Below, in pieces: positions 1-9,508 of a DNA stretch of 64,000 nucleotides. The translations under genes were made by a program, and so were the position numbers. Numbering within the stretch: the stretch's first letter is position 1; every line of letters starts with the position of its first letter. The notes below the pieces were generated by a model, which was given only the letters and a program-made list of their open reading frames with translations, did not search any database and was not told the DNA's origin. Source of the DNA: Pseudotamlana haliotis (GTDB taxonomy: Bacteria > Bacteroidota > Bacteroidia > Flavobacteriales > Flavobacteriaceae); the NCBI RefSeq assembly GCF_008806375.1, contig NZ_WAAT01000050.1, forward strand, positions 314,941-378,940. Direction: 5' to 3'.

Positions 1-2
1 AC

Positions 3-785
3 TATAATATTGATAATGGTACAGATTACCTTGTAATTTGTGGTACAACCGCTGAAAGCGCTACCTTAACTAAAGAAGAAAAAAAGGAAGTTACAGCGAT
101 TATTTCTGAAGCAAATAACGGACGCTTACCTTTGGTTTTAGGTATTGGAGGAAACAACACCACTACAGTTATCGATGAAATTAAAAATACAGATTTAAGT
201 GGAATCGATGCTATTTTATCTGTTGCACCTTATTATAGCAAACCTACGCAAGAAGGAATTTACCAGCACTTTAAAGCGATTTCAGCAGTTTGCCCTATAA
301 ATATTATTTTATATAATGTTCCAGGAAGAACTTCAAAAAATATTGAAGCCGAAACAACCATTAGACTAGCAAACGATTTTGAAAATATTATTGGTGTTAA
401 AGAGGCTGGAAATAGCATGTCTCAGTATTATGAGTTGATTAAAAATAAACCAGAAGATTTTTTAATTATCTCAGGAGATGATGATTTGGCTCTTGGTGTT
501 GTTTTAGCCGGTGGAGCGGGTGTTATTTCGGTAATCGGACAAGGATTTCCAAAGGAGTTTTCAGAAATGATTCGTTTAGGTTTGAAAGGCGAAGCTAAAG
601 AAGCTTTTAAACTTCACTTTAAATTGATTGACGTTATCGGACTTATCTTTGAAGAGAATAATCCGGCCGGAATTAAAGGTGTTTTTGAAGCTTTAAACTT
701 ATGTAGAGATACTGTGAGATTACCACTTGTTCCTGCATCAAACGCTTTAAAATCGAAGATTGCAACATTTGTTGAGAACCATTAG
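3..785 (+). CDS. dapA: 4-hydroxy-tetrahydrodipicolinate synthase, C-terminal part
   Basis: Condenses pyruvate with aspartate semialdehyde in the lysine/diaminopimelate pathway (cytosolic TIM barrel). The reading frame is open from base 3, so the gene begins before the window and about 260 codons remain. Visible family features are the pyruvate-binding GTTAES segment at the very start (GTTGES in many relatives), the YNVPGRT segment carrying the catalytic Tyr and substrate-binding Arg, and GVKEAGN with the Schiff-base Lys. It ends in a normal stop and is followed by a gap of about 118 bp before bamD. Identification rests on these motifs; the missing N-terminus is a window-edge effect. Confidence 0.95.
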   Translation, partial: YNIDNGTDYLVICGTTAESATLTKEEKKEVTAIISEANNGRLPLVLGIGGNNTTTVIDEIKNTDLSGIDAILSVAPYYSKPTQEGIYQHFKAISAVCPINIILYNVPGRTSKNIEAETTIRLANDFENIIGVKEAGNSMSQYYELIKNKPEDFLIISGDDDLALGVVLAGGAGVISVIGQGFPKEFSEMIRLGLKGEAKEAFKLHFKLIDVIGLIFEENNPAGIKGVFEALNLCRDTVRLPLVPASNALKSKIATFVENH

Positions 786-903
786 TATTGTTAAATATAA
801 CTTAAACCTTATAGTTGCTGAGGTTAAGCAATTACTTTAGCTTTGAAATTATATTTTTAAAATCCATATTAATCACTTAATTTTGCATTCTGTTTAAAAA
901 TTT

Positions 904-1704
904 ATGAACAAGCTTTTTTATTTATTACTAGTAGTCACAGTTTTAACGAGTTGTAGCGAGTATCAAAAGACATTGAAGGCGGAAGATATTTCCGATAAAT
1001 TCAAAATGGGAGAAACGCTATATAATGAGGGCGAATATGGGAAGGCCAATACGCTTTTTGCTCAAATCGTTCCAAATTATAGAGGAAAACCTCAGGCTGA
1101 AAAATTGATGTATTTGTATGCTAAATCGTTTTATGAAATGGGCGATTACTACGTTGCAGGTTATCAGTTAGAACGATTTGCTTCGAGTTACCCTAAAAGT
1201 GAAAAAAAAGAAGAGGCTTCTTATTTAAGTGCAAAAAGCTATTATGAGCTGTCGCCAGTTTATAGTAAGGACCAAAGCCAGACAACTGAGGCTATTGATA
1301 AACTTCAGGAGTTTATCAATTTATTCCCAGAATCGGATTATGTGGAAGAAGCTAATGCGCTAACAAAAGAACTGTCTGTTAAATTAGAAAAGAAAGCATT
1401 TGAAATTGCTAAACAGTATAATACCATTTCAGATTATGAAGCGGCTATAAAGTCGTTTGATAATTTTATATTTGAACATCCAGGGTCTTCCTTTCAAGAA
1501 GAGGCTCATTTTTATAGGTTAGATTCAGCTTATAAATTAGCTATTAATAGTATTGAGAGAAAGAAAAAGATGCGTTTAGAAGCGGCAAAAGATTTTTATA
1601 TCGAGTTTAAAGAAGAATATGCCGATTCAGAACATATCGAGGATGTTGAAGACATTGCTATAGAATTAGAAGAAGAATTACAAAATTACAGCTCACAAAG
1701 TTAA
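904..1704 (+). CDS. bamD: Outer membrane assembly lipoprotein BamD
   Basis: BamD is the lipoprotein partner of BamA in beta-barrel insertion into the outer membrane. The 266-residue product starts with a hydrophobic signal and a lipobox ending LTSC, so Cys17 is the likely lipidated residue. The rest is alpha-helical with tetratricopeptide-like repeats (GETLYNEGEYGKANTLF; YLYAKSFYEMGDYYVAGYQL). Length and repeat pattern fit the YfiO/BamD family. It heads a tight plus-strand run with rpoZ, coaBC, a DUF4835 gene and recN, the usual flavobacterial order. A TAATTTTG box at 878-885 resembles a Bacteroidota -7 element, but no well-spaced TTG precedes it. Confidence 0.88.
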   Translation: MNKLFYLLLVVTVLTSCSEYQKTLKAEDISDKFKMGETLYNEGEYGKANTLFAQIVPNYRGKPQAEKLMYLYAKSFYEMGDYYVAGYQLERFASSYPKSEKKEEASYLSAKSYYELSPVYSKDQSQTTEAIDKLQEFINLFPESDYVEEANALTKELSVKLEKKAFEIAKQYNTISDYEAAIKSFDNFIFEHPGSSFQEEAHFYRLDSAYKLAINSIERKKKMRLEAAKDFYIEFKEEYADSEHIEDVEDIAIELEEELQNYSSQS

Positions 1705-1710
1705 ATACAA

Positions 1711-2046
1711 ATGACAATGGATTTAAAAAAAACCAACGCTCCAGTTAATACAATTACGTACGACAGAAATCAAATAGATGAGCCTACAGAGAACATCTAC
1801 GAATCGATTTCAATTATCGCAAGACGTGCAGAGCAAATTAACACAGAGATTAAAAAAGAACTTATCGATAAGTTAGAAGAATTTGCTACTTACAATGATA
1901 GTCTTGAAGAAATCTTTGAAAACAAAGAGCAAATTGAGGTTTCTAAATTTTACGAAAAATTACCTAAGCCTCATGCGTTAGCTGTTCAAGAATGGTTAAC
2001 TGATAAAATTTATTTTAGAAATACTGAGGAAGACTCTCAGGAATAA
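1711..2046 (+). CDS. rpoZ: DNA-directed RNA polymerase omega subunit (Bacteroidota type)
   Basis: A small (109-111 residue) protein of the Rpb6/omega superfamily that helps assemble RNA polymerase. The segment NIYESISIIARRAEQI matches the conserved omega helix that contacts beta-prime. The long acidic C-terminal half is typical of Bacteroidota omega proteins. Two in-frame starts lie six bases apart (1711 and 1717); the second gives MDLKKTNAP and is the more likely one. It sits 6 bp after bamD and 9 bp before coaBC, implying cotranscription. Confidence 0.85.
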   Translation: MTMDLKKTNAPVNTITYDRNQIDEPTENIYESISIIARRAEQINTEIKKELIDKLEEFATYNDSLEEIFENKEQIEVSKFYEKLPKPHALAVQEWLTDKIYFRNTEEDSQE

Positions 2047-2055
2047 TTTCTTTAT

Positions 2056-3261
2056 ATGAGTATTTTAAGCGGCAAAAACATACTGTTAGGCATTACGGGT
2101 GGTATTGCCGCTTATAAAACAGCTTCACTAGTTAGATTGTTCGTGAAATCTGGTGCCAACGTAAAAGTGGTCATGACTCCGGCATCTAAAGAGTTTATTA
2201 CCCCTCTTACATTATCTACACTATCTAAAAATCCAGTTTATTCGTCTTTTACTAATGAATATGAAGATTCTGAGGTTTGGAATAATCACGTCGATTTAGG
2301 ACTCTGGGCAGACCTGCTGGTCGTTGCACCTGCCACAGCCAATACACTTTCTAAAATGGCCAACGGGGTATGCGATAATTTTTTATTAGCAACCTATTTA
2401 TCAGCTAAATGTCCGGTGTATTATGCGCCTGCGATGGACTTAGATATGTATAAGCACCCTACAACAGCACATTCCTTTGAGCAATTAAATAGTTTTGGGA
2501 ATATTATGATTCCTGCTACTAGTGGCGAGCTTGCTAGTGGTTTAGTAGGCGAGGGCAGAATGGCAGAACCTGAAGATATCATTGCTTTTATTGAACAAGA
2601 TGTTTTAGGGAAATTACCCTTAAGAAATAAAAAAGTACTTATCACAGCTGGCCCAACTTATGAGGCCATTGATCCTGTACGTTTTATTGGAAACCATTCC
2701 AGCGGTAAAATGGGCTTTGAAATTGCTAAAGCCGCAGCAAACCTTGGAGCAGAAGTGATTCTAGTTACGGGTCCAACATCTCAAAAAGTATCACACAGTT
2801 TAATAGATGTTATTCAGGTGGTTAGCGCTCAAGATATGTACGATGCAGTTCATGAGTATTTTGAATCTACTGATATCGCTATTTTATCTGCCGCAGTTGC
2901 CGATTATAAACCTAAAAATGTTGAGCTACAGAAAATAAAAAAGAACACCGCGTCGTTAACATTAGAGCTGGAGAAAACTAAAGATATTTTAGCTTCCTTA
3001 GGTGAGATCAAGAAACAACAGTATTTAGTTGGTTTTGCATTAGAAACTCAAGATGAACTTGAAAATGCAAAAGGAAAACTAAAAAGAAAGAATTTAAATT
3101 TAATTGTTTTAAATTCGTTGAATGATAAAGGCGCTGGATTTAAAGGCGATACCAATAAAGTGACTTTTATTGATGAAGAACAAAATATTACAGCCTTTGA
3201 TTTGAAAACTAAGGCAGAAGTGGCTTCAGATTTATTAAGCAAAATAATATCACACATTTAA
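2056..3261 (+). CDS. coaBC: Bifunctional phosphopantothenoylcysteine decarboxylase / phosphopantothenate-cysteine ligase
   Basis: Carries out two consecutive steps of coenzyme A synthesis. The N-terminal about 180 residues form the FMN-dependent CoaC decarboxylase ([10 protein letters not shown] start; the flavoprotein signature region around [21 protein letters not shown] with the substrate-recognition Met). The C-terminal half is the CoaB ligase ([38 protein letters not shown]). The 401-residue length is normal for the fused enzyme. Its stop overlaps the next gene's ATG by one base. coaE and panB for the same pathway also lie in this window, but in separate transcription units. Confidence 0.96.
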   Translation: MSILSGKNILLGITGGIAAYKTASLVRLFVKSGANVKVVMTPASKEFITPLTLSTLSKNPVYSSFTNEYEDSEVWNNHVDLGLWADLLVVAPATANTLSKMANGVCDNFLLATYLSAKCPVYYAPAMDLDMYKHPTTAHSFEQLNSFGNIMIPATSGELASGLVGEGRMAEPEDIIAFIEQDVLGKLPLRNKKVLITAGPTYEAIDPVRFIGNHSSGKMGFEIAKAAANLGAEVILVTGPTSQKVSHSLIDVIQVVSAQDMYDAVHEYFESTDIAILSAAVADYKPKNVELQKIKKNTASLTLELEKTKDILASLGEIKKQQYLVGFALETQDELENAKGKLKRKNLNLIVLNSLNDKGAGFKGDTNKVTFIDEEQNITAFDLKTKAEVASDLLSKIISHI

Positions 3262-4148
3262 TGCGTAACCTATTTATTTTACTATTACTTTTTCTCGGAA
3301 TTCAAGGTTTTTCACAAGAACTTAATTGTAACGTTGTTGTTAATGCACAACAAACAGGAAATGAAAACTTTCCTATTTTTAATACTTTAGAAAAGCAAGT
3401 TACCGAGTTTGTTAATAATACAAAGTGGACAAGCAAGGTTTTTAAACCACAGGAACGTATTAATTGCAGTATGGTGATAAACCTGAGCAATTATGTGGGA
3501 GAATCTTTTCAGGGCACCATTCAAGTACAGTCTTCACGTCCTATTTACGGGTCTTCCTACAGCACACCTGTATATAATTTTAATGACAAAGATTTTAATT
3601 TCACCTATTTAGAATATCAAAACTTAATATACAATCCAACGCAGTATGAATCTAATTTGATTTCTGTAATCGCGTTTCATGTGTATATGATTTTGGCGCT
3701 AGATGCGGATACGTTTTCTATGGAGGGCGGACAAGAATATTACAAACAAGCCCAAGTGATTACCAACTATTCCCAGCAAGGTAACCATAAAGGTTGGAGG
3801 GTTGAAGACGGCTTACAAAGTAGATTTGCGTTAATTGATAATATTTTATCTACTACGTATAAAGAATTTAGATCAGTATTATACGATTACCACAGAAAAG
3901 GTTTAGATGAAATGCATACCAACGTAAGAGCTGGGAAAGAAGCGATTGCTTCTAGTATTCTTGAATTTAATGCGATGAATAACCGTCGCCCGAATTCATT
4001 CTTATTACGTGTGTTCTTCGATGCTAAATCTGATGAAATTGAAGATATATTTACTGAAGGGCCAAATGTAAATATTACCGAACTTAAGGAAACCCTTCAA
4101 AAAGTGGCGCCTATTTACAGTAGCAAATGGCAAAATATTAAGTACTAA
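3261..4148 (+). CDS. DUF4835 family secreted protein (PorD-like)
   Basis: A 295-residue protein with a cleavable signal peptide (hydrophobic stretch ending GFSQE). It matches the DUF4835 family found almost always between coaBC and recN in Flavobacteriia; family members are often annotated as PorD, a putative T9SS-associated periplasmic protein. The family name is recalled from sequence pattern and genome context (for example the motif NCNVVVNAQQTGNENF and the conserved central GWRVEDG). Its biochemical role is not shown by the sequence. Translation is probably coupled to coaBC through the one-base stop/start overlap. Confidence 0.75.
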   Translation: MRNLFILLLLFLGIQGFSQELNCNVVVNAQQTGNENFPIFNTLEKQVTEFVNNTKWTSKVFKPQERINCSMVINLSNYVGESFQGTIQVQSSRPIYGSSYSTPVYNFNDKDFNFTYLEYQNLIYNPTQYESNLISVIAFHVYMILALDADTFSMEGGQEYYKQAQVITNYSQQGNHKGWRVEDGLQSRFALIDNILSTTYKEFRSVLYDYHRKGLDEMHTNVRAGKEAIASSILEFNAMNNRRPNSFLLRVFFDAKSDEIEDIFTEGPNVNITELKETLQKVAPIYSSKWQNIKY

Positions 4149-4213
4149 AACCTAAGGTCGTTCTTAGCTCTATTCACTAGATTTATTTTTTATTTTAAAA
4201 AATTTTATACGCT

Positions 4214-5866
4214 TTGCTGACATCTCTTTCTATAAAAAATTATGCTTTAATCGACACGATGCAAGTCGATTTTAATAACGGATTTTCCATCATAACTGGT
4301 GAAACTGGAGCTGGAAAATCGATACTTTTAGGTGGTTTATCGCTTATTTTAGGTAAACGAGCCGATTTGAGTAGTCTTAAAAATGCTTCAGAAAAATGTG
4401 TTATTGAGGCCGTTTTTGATGTGTCTCAGTATAAACTACAAGCCCTTTTTGAAGCTGAAGATTTTGACTATGATGCGAGTACCATCATCAGAAGAGAAAT
4501 TTTGCCTTCAGGGAAATCTAGAGCTTTCGTGAATGATTCACCAGTAAATTTAGCCGGTCTACAAGTACTTGGTGAGCGTTTAATTGATATTCACTCCCAG
4601 CATCAAACCATGCAATTAACCAGTAACGATTTTCAGTTTCAGGTAATTGATGCGTTGGCAAATAATGAGGAAGATTTACAGCAATATAAAGTAGAGCTAA
4701 AAGCCTATAAAAAGCTTCAAAAAGAAATTGATGAACTCCTAGTTTTTAAAGCGGAAGCCATTAAGGAACACGATTATAATTCATTTTTACTGAATGAATT
4801 GGTAGAAGCGAAGTTGGTTGACGGTGAGTTAGAGACTTTAGAAGAAGAATACGAAACCTTAAACAATGTTGAAGGGGTTAAGGAAAATCTCGCAGAAGCT
4901 TATCAATTATTAGAAGATGAGCAAATAGGCGTGATTTCATCATTAACCGCATTAAAAAATGTATTTCAAAAACTTTCGGGGTTTTCTTCAAAATATAATG
5001 GTTTATTTGAACGTGCCAACAGCAGTTTAATTGAAATGGACGATTTGTTTGCTGAAGTGAATGATTTTCAGGAAAGTTTAGAGGCTGATCCAAACCGATT
5101 AGAAGTTGTAGATGCTAAACTGAAAATGCTTCATAGTTTGATGCAGAAACACGCGTCATCAACGGTTTCAGAGTTAATAGAAATTAGAGATACTCTTGAA
5201 AAAAAGGTTTCAGTGACTGAAAATTTAGATGAAACCATTCAGAAAAAAGAAAAAGAAATTAGCGCACAAGAGGCCATTCTAAATAAAATAGCCAAAAATA
5301 TTCATAAGAAACGTACTGAGGTGATTCCAGAATTGAAATCGCAATTAGAAACGATTTTAACTAGTTTAGGAATGCCTAATGCCCAGTTTAAAATTGAAGC
5401 TAAATCAGGTAACGAATTTTATGCTAATGGGAAGGATGTATTAGACTTTCTGTTTTCAGCCAATAAAGGTGGAAATTTTAATGAATTGAAAAAGGCAGCT
5501 TCCGGTGGTGAGTTATCACGTATTATGTTAGCTATTAAATCGGTTTTAGCCAAGTATATTCAATTACCAACTATGATGTTTGATGAAATTGATACTGGTG
5601 TTTCTGGTGAAATTTCCAATAAAATGGGTGATATCATGCTGCAAATGAGTAAAACCATGCAAGTGTTTTCTATCACGCATTTACCTCAAATTGCAGCCAA
5701 AGGCCATTCACATTTCAAAGTGTATAAAGAGGATGTTGATAACCAAACGCAAACTAATTTGATTCGTTTAAATCACGACGAACGTATTGTTGAAATCGCA
5801 CAAATGTTAGGCGGTAAAGAAATGTCGTCATCAGCCATTGCTCATGCTAAAGAATTACTCAATTAA
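4214..5866 (+). CDS. recN: DNA repair protein RecN
   Basis: RecN is an SMC-like ATPase acting in double-strand-break repair. The 550-residue product has the N-terminal Walker A (GETGAGKS, about residues 29-36), a central coiled-coil region, and a C-terminal ABC signature (ASGGELSRIML) followed by Walker B (MFDEIDTG) and the H-loop (ITHLPQIAA). The start codon appears to be TTG: the family N-terminus LTSLSIKNYALI begins directly after it and no in-frame ATG gives the full Walker domain. It lies 65 bp after the DUF4835 gene. Confidence 0.95.
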   Translation: MLTSLSIKNYALIDTMQVDFNNGFSIITGETGAGKSILLGGLSLILGKRADLSSLKNASEKCVIEAVFDVSQYKLQALFEAEDFDYDASTIIRREILPSGKSRAFVNDSPVNLAGLQVLGERLIDIHSQHQTMQLTSNDFQFQVIDALANNEEDLQQYKVELKAYKKLQKEIDELLVFKAEAIKEHDYNSFLLNELVEAKLVDGELETLEEEYETLNNVEGVKENLAEAYQLLEDEQIGVISSLTALKNVFQKLSGFSSKYNGLFERANSSLIEMDDLFAEVNDFQESLEADPNRLEVVDAKLKMLHSLMQKHASSTVSELIEIRDTLEKKVSVTENLDETIQKKEKEISAQEAILNKIAKNIHKKRTEVIPELKSQLETILTSLGMPNAQFKIEAKSGNEFYANGKDVLDFLFSANKGGNFNELKKAASGGELSRIMLAIKSVLAKYIQLPTMMFDEIDTGVSGEISNKMGDIMLQMSKTMQVFSITHLPQIAAKGHSHFKVYKEDVDNQTQTNLIRLNHDERIVEIAQMLGGKEMSSSAIAHAKELLN

Positions 5867-5926
5867 TTACTATTAATTAGTATCTTTGTCGGCAAAATAA
5901 ATTTATAAAATATAGAAACTAGATAT

Positions 5927-6748
5927 ATGTACAACTTATTAAAAGGAAAGAAAGGAATCATTTTTGGAGCATTAGACTCGAATTCAATTGCTTGGAAAAC
6001 TGCAGAACGCGTTCATGAAGAAGGCGGTGAGTTTGTATTAACCAATGCGCCAGTTGCTATGCGTATGGGGCAAATTAATGAATTAGCTGAAAAAACAGGA
6101 GCTCAAGTTATTCCTGCTGATGCAACCAACCTTGAAGATTTACAAAATCTAGTAGATAAATCTATGGAAATCCTAGGCGGTAAAATAGATTTCGTTTTAC
6201 ACTCTATTGGAATGTCTATTAACGTACGTAAAGGAAATCATTATACCAATCAAAATTATGATTTCACACAAAAGGGAACTGATGTTTCTGCCATGTCCTT
6301 CCATAAAGTAATGCAAACACTTTATAAGTCTGATGCTATGAATGAGTGGGGAAGTATTGTTGCTTTAAGCTATATGGCGGCACAACGTGTGTTTCCTGAT
6401 TATAATGATATGGCTGATAATAAAGCATATTTAGAAAGTATTGCACGTAGTTTTGGGTATTTCTTCGGAAAGGATAAAAATGTAAGAGTAAATACGATTT
6501 CTCAATCACCAACACCTACAACGGCAGGTAGTGGGGTTAAAGGTTTTGATGGTTTTATTTCTTATGCAGATAAAATGTCACCACTAGGTAACGCAACAGC
6601 TTTAGATTGTGCAAACTATACCGTGTCACTTTTTAGTGATTTAACAAAACGAGTGACTTTACAAAACCTTTATAATGATGGAGGTTTTAGTAATATGGGA
6701 GTTAGTACTGCGGTAATGAGTGCTTTTGTTGAAAACGAACAAGAGTAA
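5927..6748 (+). CDS. fabI: Enoyl-[acyl-carrier-protein] reductase (NADH)
   Basis: Last reductive step of the type II fatty acid elongation cycle; short-chain dehydrogenase fold. The N-terminal nucleotide-binding segment (GKKGIIFGALDSNSIAW) is the modified glycine-rich loop of FabI, and the catalytic Tyr and Lys sit in the segment DYNDMADNKAYLES with the Tyr-x6-Lys spacing of this family. The length (273 residues) is normal. A TATCTTTG box at 5881-5888 may be its -7 promoter element. A strong hairpin terminator follows at 6767, so the gene is probably monocistronic. Confidence 0.95.
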   Translation: MYNLLKGKKGIIFGALDSNSIAWKTAERVHEEGGEFVLTNAPVAMRMGQINELAEKTGAQVIPADATNLEDLQNLVDKSMEILGGKIDFVLHSIGMSINVRKGNHYTNQNYDFTQKGTDVSAMSFHKVMQTLYKSDAMNEWGSIVALSYMAAQRVFPDYNDMADNKAYLESIARSFGYFFGKDKNVRVNTISQSPTPTTAGSGVKGFDGFISYADKMSPLGNATALDCANYTVSLFSDLTKRVTLQNLYNDGGFSNMGVSTAVMSAFVENEQE

Positions 6749-6766
6749 CAATATATAATTTTAATT

Positions 6767-6796
6767 AAAAAGCCACCGTTAATGGTGGCTTTTTTG
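6767..6796 (+). terminator. Rho-independent terminator after fabI
   Basis: GCCACC pairs with GGTGGC across a 6-base loop, flanked by A5 on the left and T6 on the right. It sits 20 bp past the fabI stop. The A-tract lets it act in either direction, but only a plus-strand gene ends here. Confidence 0.9.
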
Positions 6797-6894
6797 TTTA
6801 TGAACCTGCCCTGATAGTATTATTTTCTTAAACTTAAGATGAAGTTATCTTGCTATAAATATTTATTTGCTGAAGCTTTCTTTATTTTTGTAAT

Positions 6895-7896
6895 ATGACC
6901 TTAGCCTATTCATTTATTATACCGGTTTATAATCGTCCCGATGAAATTCAAGAGCTTTTAGAAAGTTTTGAAGCCTTAGAAGGAAATATACCTTTTGAAA
7001 TTGTTATTGTTGAAGATGGCTCGACATTATCATCTGAGCCCGTGGTGAAGGCTTTTCAAAGTAAATTGAACATTGCCTATTATTTTAAGCCAAACTCTGG
7101 GCCTGGTGATTCTAGAAATTACGGCATGCAAAAGGCTAAAGGGAATTACTTTATCATTTTGGATTCCGATTGTATTCTGCCTAAACACTATATTATTGAA
7201 GTTGAAAAGAGCTTGAAAACAGAATATGTAGATTGTTTTGGAGGTCCTGATGCCGCTCATGAGTCTTTTTCAAACCTTCAGAAAGCGATAAACTTCTCAA
7301 TGACTTCTTTTATTACAACCGGAGGAATTAGAGGAGGAAAGGGGAGTGTTGATAAATTTCAACCTCGAAGCTTTAATATGGGCTTATCAAAAAAAGCTTT
7401 TGAAAGTTCTAAAGGGTTTGGGAACATCCACCCTGGAGAAGACCCTGATTTGTCTATTCGATTATGGAACCTGGGCTACAAAACAAAACTTATTTCTGAA
7501 GCCTTCGTATATCATAAACGCAGGATTTCTTGGGAAAAATTCTATATTCAGGTGAATAAATTTGGGTTAGTACGGCCTATTTTGAATACCTGGCATCCTG
7601 AAACTAAAAAGTTAACTTATTGGTTTCCGTCAGTGTTTAGTATCGGGTTATTACTAGCACTTTGTTTTTGGATTTTTAATATAAAATTCTTCTTTATAGC
7701 CTATATGTTGTACTTTGTTACAGCCTTCGTTTTAGCACTTGTTAATTCTAAAAGTTTAGTAGTTGCTTTGTTAGCTATCCCCGCAATTTTGATTCAATTC
7801 TTTGGTTATGGCTATGGGTTTCTCAAATCTACTTGGGTGGTTTCAGTTCAGAAAAAAAATCCAAAAACGTATTTTCCTAAATTATTTTTTAAATAA
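6895..7896 (+). CDS. Family 2 glycosyltransferase with C-terminal membrane segments
   Basis: GT-A fold glycosyltransferase, probably transferring a sugar from a nucleotide donor onto a surface glycan or lipid. The N-terminus (YSFIIPVYNRPDEI) and EDGS motif bind the nucleotide. The metal-binding DxD is in IILDSDCILP, and the acceptor-side GEDPDLSIRLW motif provides the catalytic acid/base region. Residues about 240-310 contain two or three hydrophobic helices, anchoring it to the inner membrane. The substrate cannot be told. It is followed by the YbbR-domain gene after 2 bp, and that gene overlaps coaE, forming one operon. Confidence 0.88.
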   Translation: MTLAYSFIIPVYNRPDEIQELLESFEALEGNIPFEIVIVEDGSTLSSEPVVKAFQSKLNIAYYFKPNSGPGDSRNYGMQKAKGNYFIILDSDCILPKHYIIEVEKSLKTEYVDCFGGPDAAHESFSNLQKAINFSMTSFITTGGIRGGKGSVDKFQPRSFNMGLSKKAFESSKGFGNIHPGEDPDLSIRLWNLGYKTKLISEAFVYHKRRISWEKFYIQVNKFGLVRPILNTWHPETKKLTYWFPSVFSIGLLLALCFWIFNIKFFFIAYMLYFVTAFVLALVNSKSLVVALLAIPAILIQFFGYGYGFLKSTWVVSVQKKNPKTYFPKLFFK

Positions 7897-7898
7897 AT

Positions 7899-8858
7899 AT
7901 GCTTGACCAGATAAAATCTAAAATATTAAGCTCCATAAAGAATAAACGAATTAATGTGTTTCTTGTATTCTTATTGTCATCTTTTGTCATCTTAATTATT
8001 TCTAAACTTTCTAAAAGTTACACAGATACCATTCCTTTTAAAATAGAAAAGGTTAATATTCCTCAAGAATATGTGATCTTAGATGATTCGGTGACCATGG
8101 ATATTACTTTAAAAACGCACGGATTTAGATGGATGAAGTACTATTTTACTGAACCTAAAGTCGTGGTAAATTTCACCAATGATGTGCGTAAAGAACCCGA
8201 GGTTTTTGTTTATAATAAAACCAAATCCTACTTAAAGAATACACAATTTGATAAGGAAGTTGAACTTTTAAGCATAGCACCCGAACGCATTGCTTTTAGG
8301 TATGGGGTTAATTTGGTAAAAAAGGTTCCTGTTAAGATAAAAGCAGACATCAATTATAGTTTAGGTTATAATGCTTCTACCGAACTTACTTTAGAACCAG
8401 ACTCTGTGGTTGTGGTTGGAGCTGATATTTTGGTAAATAAAATTAACTTCTTAGAAACAGAGGCTAAAAAAATGAACAATGTGAGGTCTAATTTGAACGA
8501 GCGTTTATCATTAAAGCTTCCGAAAAATGTTTCAGATTTAGATTTTTCTGTGAAAGAAGTTGTTTTAAAAGGAACTGTTGAAAAATTTACAGAAGGGACC
8601 TTAAAAATTCCAGTTCGTGTTATTAATGCGCCTAAAGATATGGCTATTAATTATTTTCCAAAGGAAGTTAACGTGTCATATTATGTTAGTTTATCTGATT
8701 TTGAACGTATTTCTGAAAAAGATTTTGAAGTTATCTGTGATTTTAAAAAATTAAATACTGATCAATCTTTCCTTATTCCAGAGTTGAAAAAAGTGCCAAA
8801 AATCGCTAAACACTCCAAAATTAATCAGCAACGTATAGAATTTATTATAAAAAAATGA
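7899..8858 (+). CDS. YbbR/CdaR-like membrane-anchored protein
   Basis: A 319-residue protein with one N-terminal transmembrane helix (about residues 20-38) and an extracytoplasmic region made of repeated beta-rich YbbR-type modules. In Firmicutes YbbR/CdaR regulates the diadenylate cyclase CdaA; in Bacteroidota the family is commonly found beside coaE, as here, and its role is not established. The stop codon overlaps the coaE start by 4 bases (ATGA), suggesting translational coupling. The assignment is from architecture and neighbourhood more than from single motifs. Confidence 0.7.
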   Translation: MLDQIKSKILSSIKNKRINVFLVFLLSSFVILIISKLSKSYTDTIPFKIEKVNIPQEYVILDDSVTMDITLKTHGFRWMKYYFTEPKVVVNFTNDVRKEPEVFVYNKTKSYLKNTQFDKEVELLSIAPERIAFRYGVNLVKKVPVKIKADINYSLGYNASTELTLEPDSVVVVGADILVNKINFLETEAKKMNNVRSNLNERLSLKLPKNVSDLDFSVKEVVLKGTVEKFTEGTLKIPVRVINAPKDMAINYFPKEVNVSYYVSLSDFERISEKDFEVICDFKKLNTDQSFLIPELKKVPKIAKHSKINQQRIEFIIKK

Positions 8859-9445
8859 TTGTAGTCGGACTTACAGGAGGCATAGGCACAGGGAAAACCA
8901 CCGTGGCAAAAATGTTCAAGGATTTAGACGTTCCAGTCTATATTGCAGATGTAGAGGCTAAAATATTAATGGCCGAATCTACAATCATCAAAGAAGAATT
9001 AATTGAATTATTTGGAGAAAAAGCTTATCTTAATAACGCTCTAAATAAGGCATTTATAGCAGATATCATTTTTAACGACCAGTCTTATCTGGAAAAAATG
9101 AATGCTATTGTACACCCACGAGTTGCTGAACATTTTAAAACCTGGGCTACAAAACAGAATACCGCTTATGTGATTAAAGAAGTGGCTATATTATTTGAAA
9201 ATGGAGGCCATAAGACCTGCGATTATGTGATTAGTGTTACGGCTCCTAAAGCATTGCGTATGGAACGCCTTTTAAAGCGTGATGATACGACCGTTGAAAA
9301 GATAGAGGCTATTATGAAGAATCAATGGCCTGAAGAAAGGAAGTGCGAACTTTCAGATTTTGTAGTTTTTAACACAGTTTTAGAAGAAACTAGAATGAAA
9401 GTCATAAAAATTAATGAAGAAATTTTAGCAAATCTTAAATTTTAA
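8855..9445 (+). CDS. coaE: Dephospho-CoA kinase
   Basis: Final step of coenzyme A synthesis, phosphorylating the 3' hydroxyl of dephospho-CoA. P-loop kinase with Walker A GLTGGIGTGKTT at residues 5-16, the conserved IVHPRV substrate-binding segment, and the LID-region Arg residues near APKALRMERLLKRDD. The 196 residues are normal for the family. It overlaps the preceding gene by 4 bp. The two-component pair starts 63 bp downstream, possibly from its own promoter (TAATTTTG at 9496-9503). Confidence 0.95.
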   Translation: MIVVGLTGGIGTGKTTVAKMFKDLDVPVYIADVEAKILMAESTIIKEELIELFGEKAYLNNALNKAFIADIIFNDQSYLEKMNAIVHPRVAEHFKTWATKQNTAYVIKEVAILFENGGHKTCDYVISVTAPKALRMERLLKRDDTTVEKIEAIMKNQWPEERKCELSDFVVFNTVLEETRMKVIKINEEILANLKF

Positions 9446-9508
9446 CATTTTTGTTAATGTAAGGTTAAATGATAAGATTTTTAATGTTAAAATGTTAATT
9501 TTGACCGA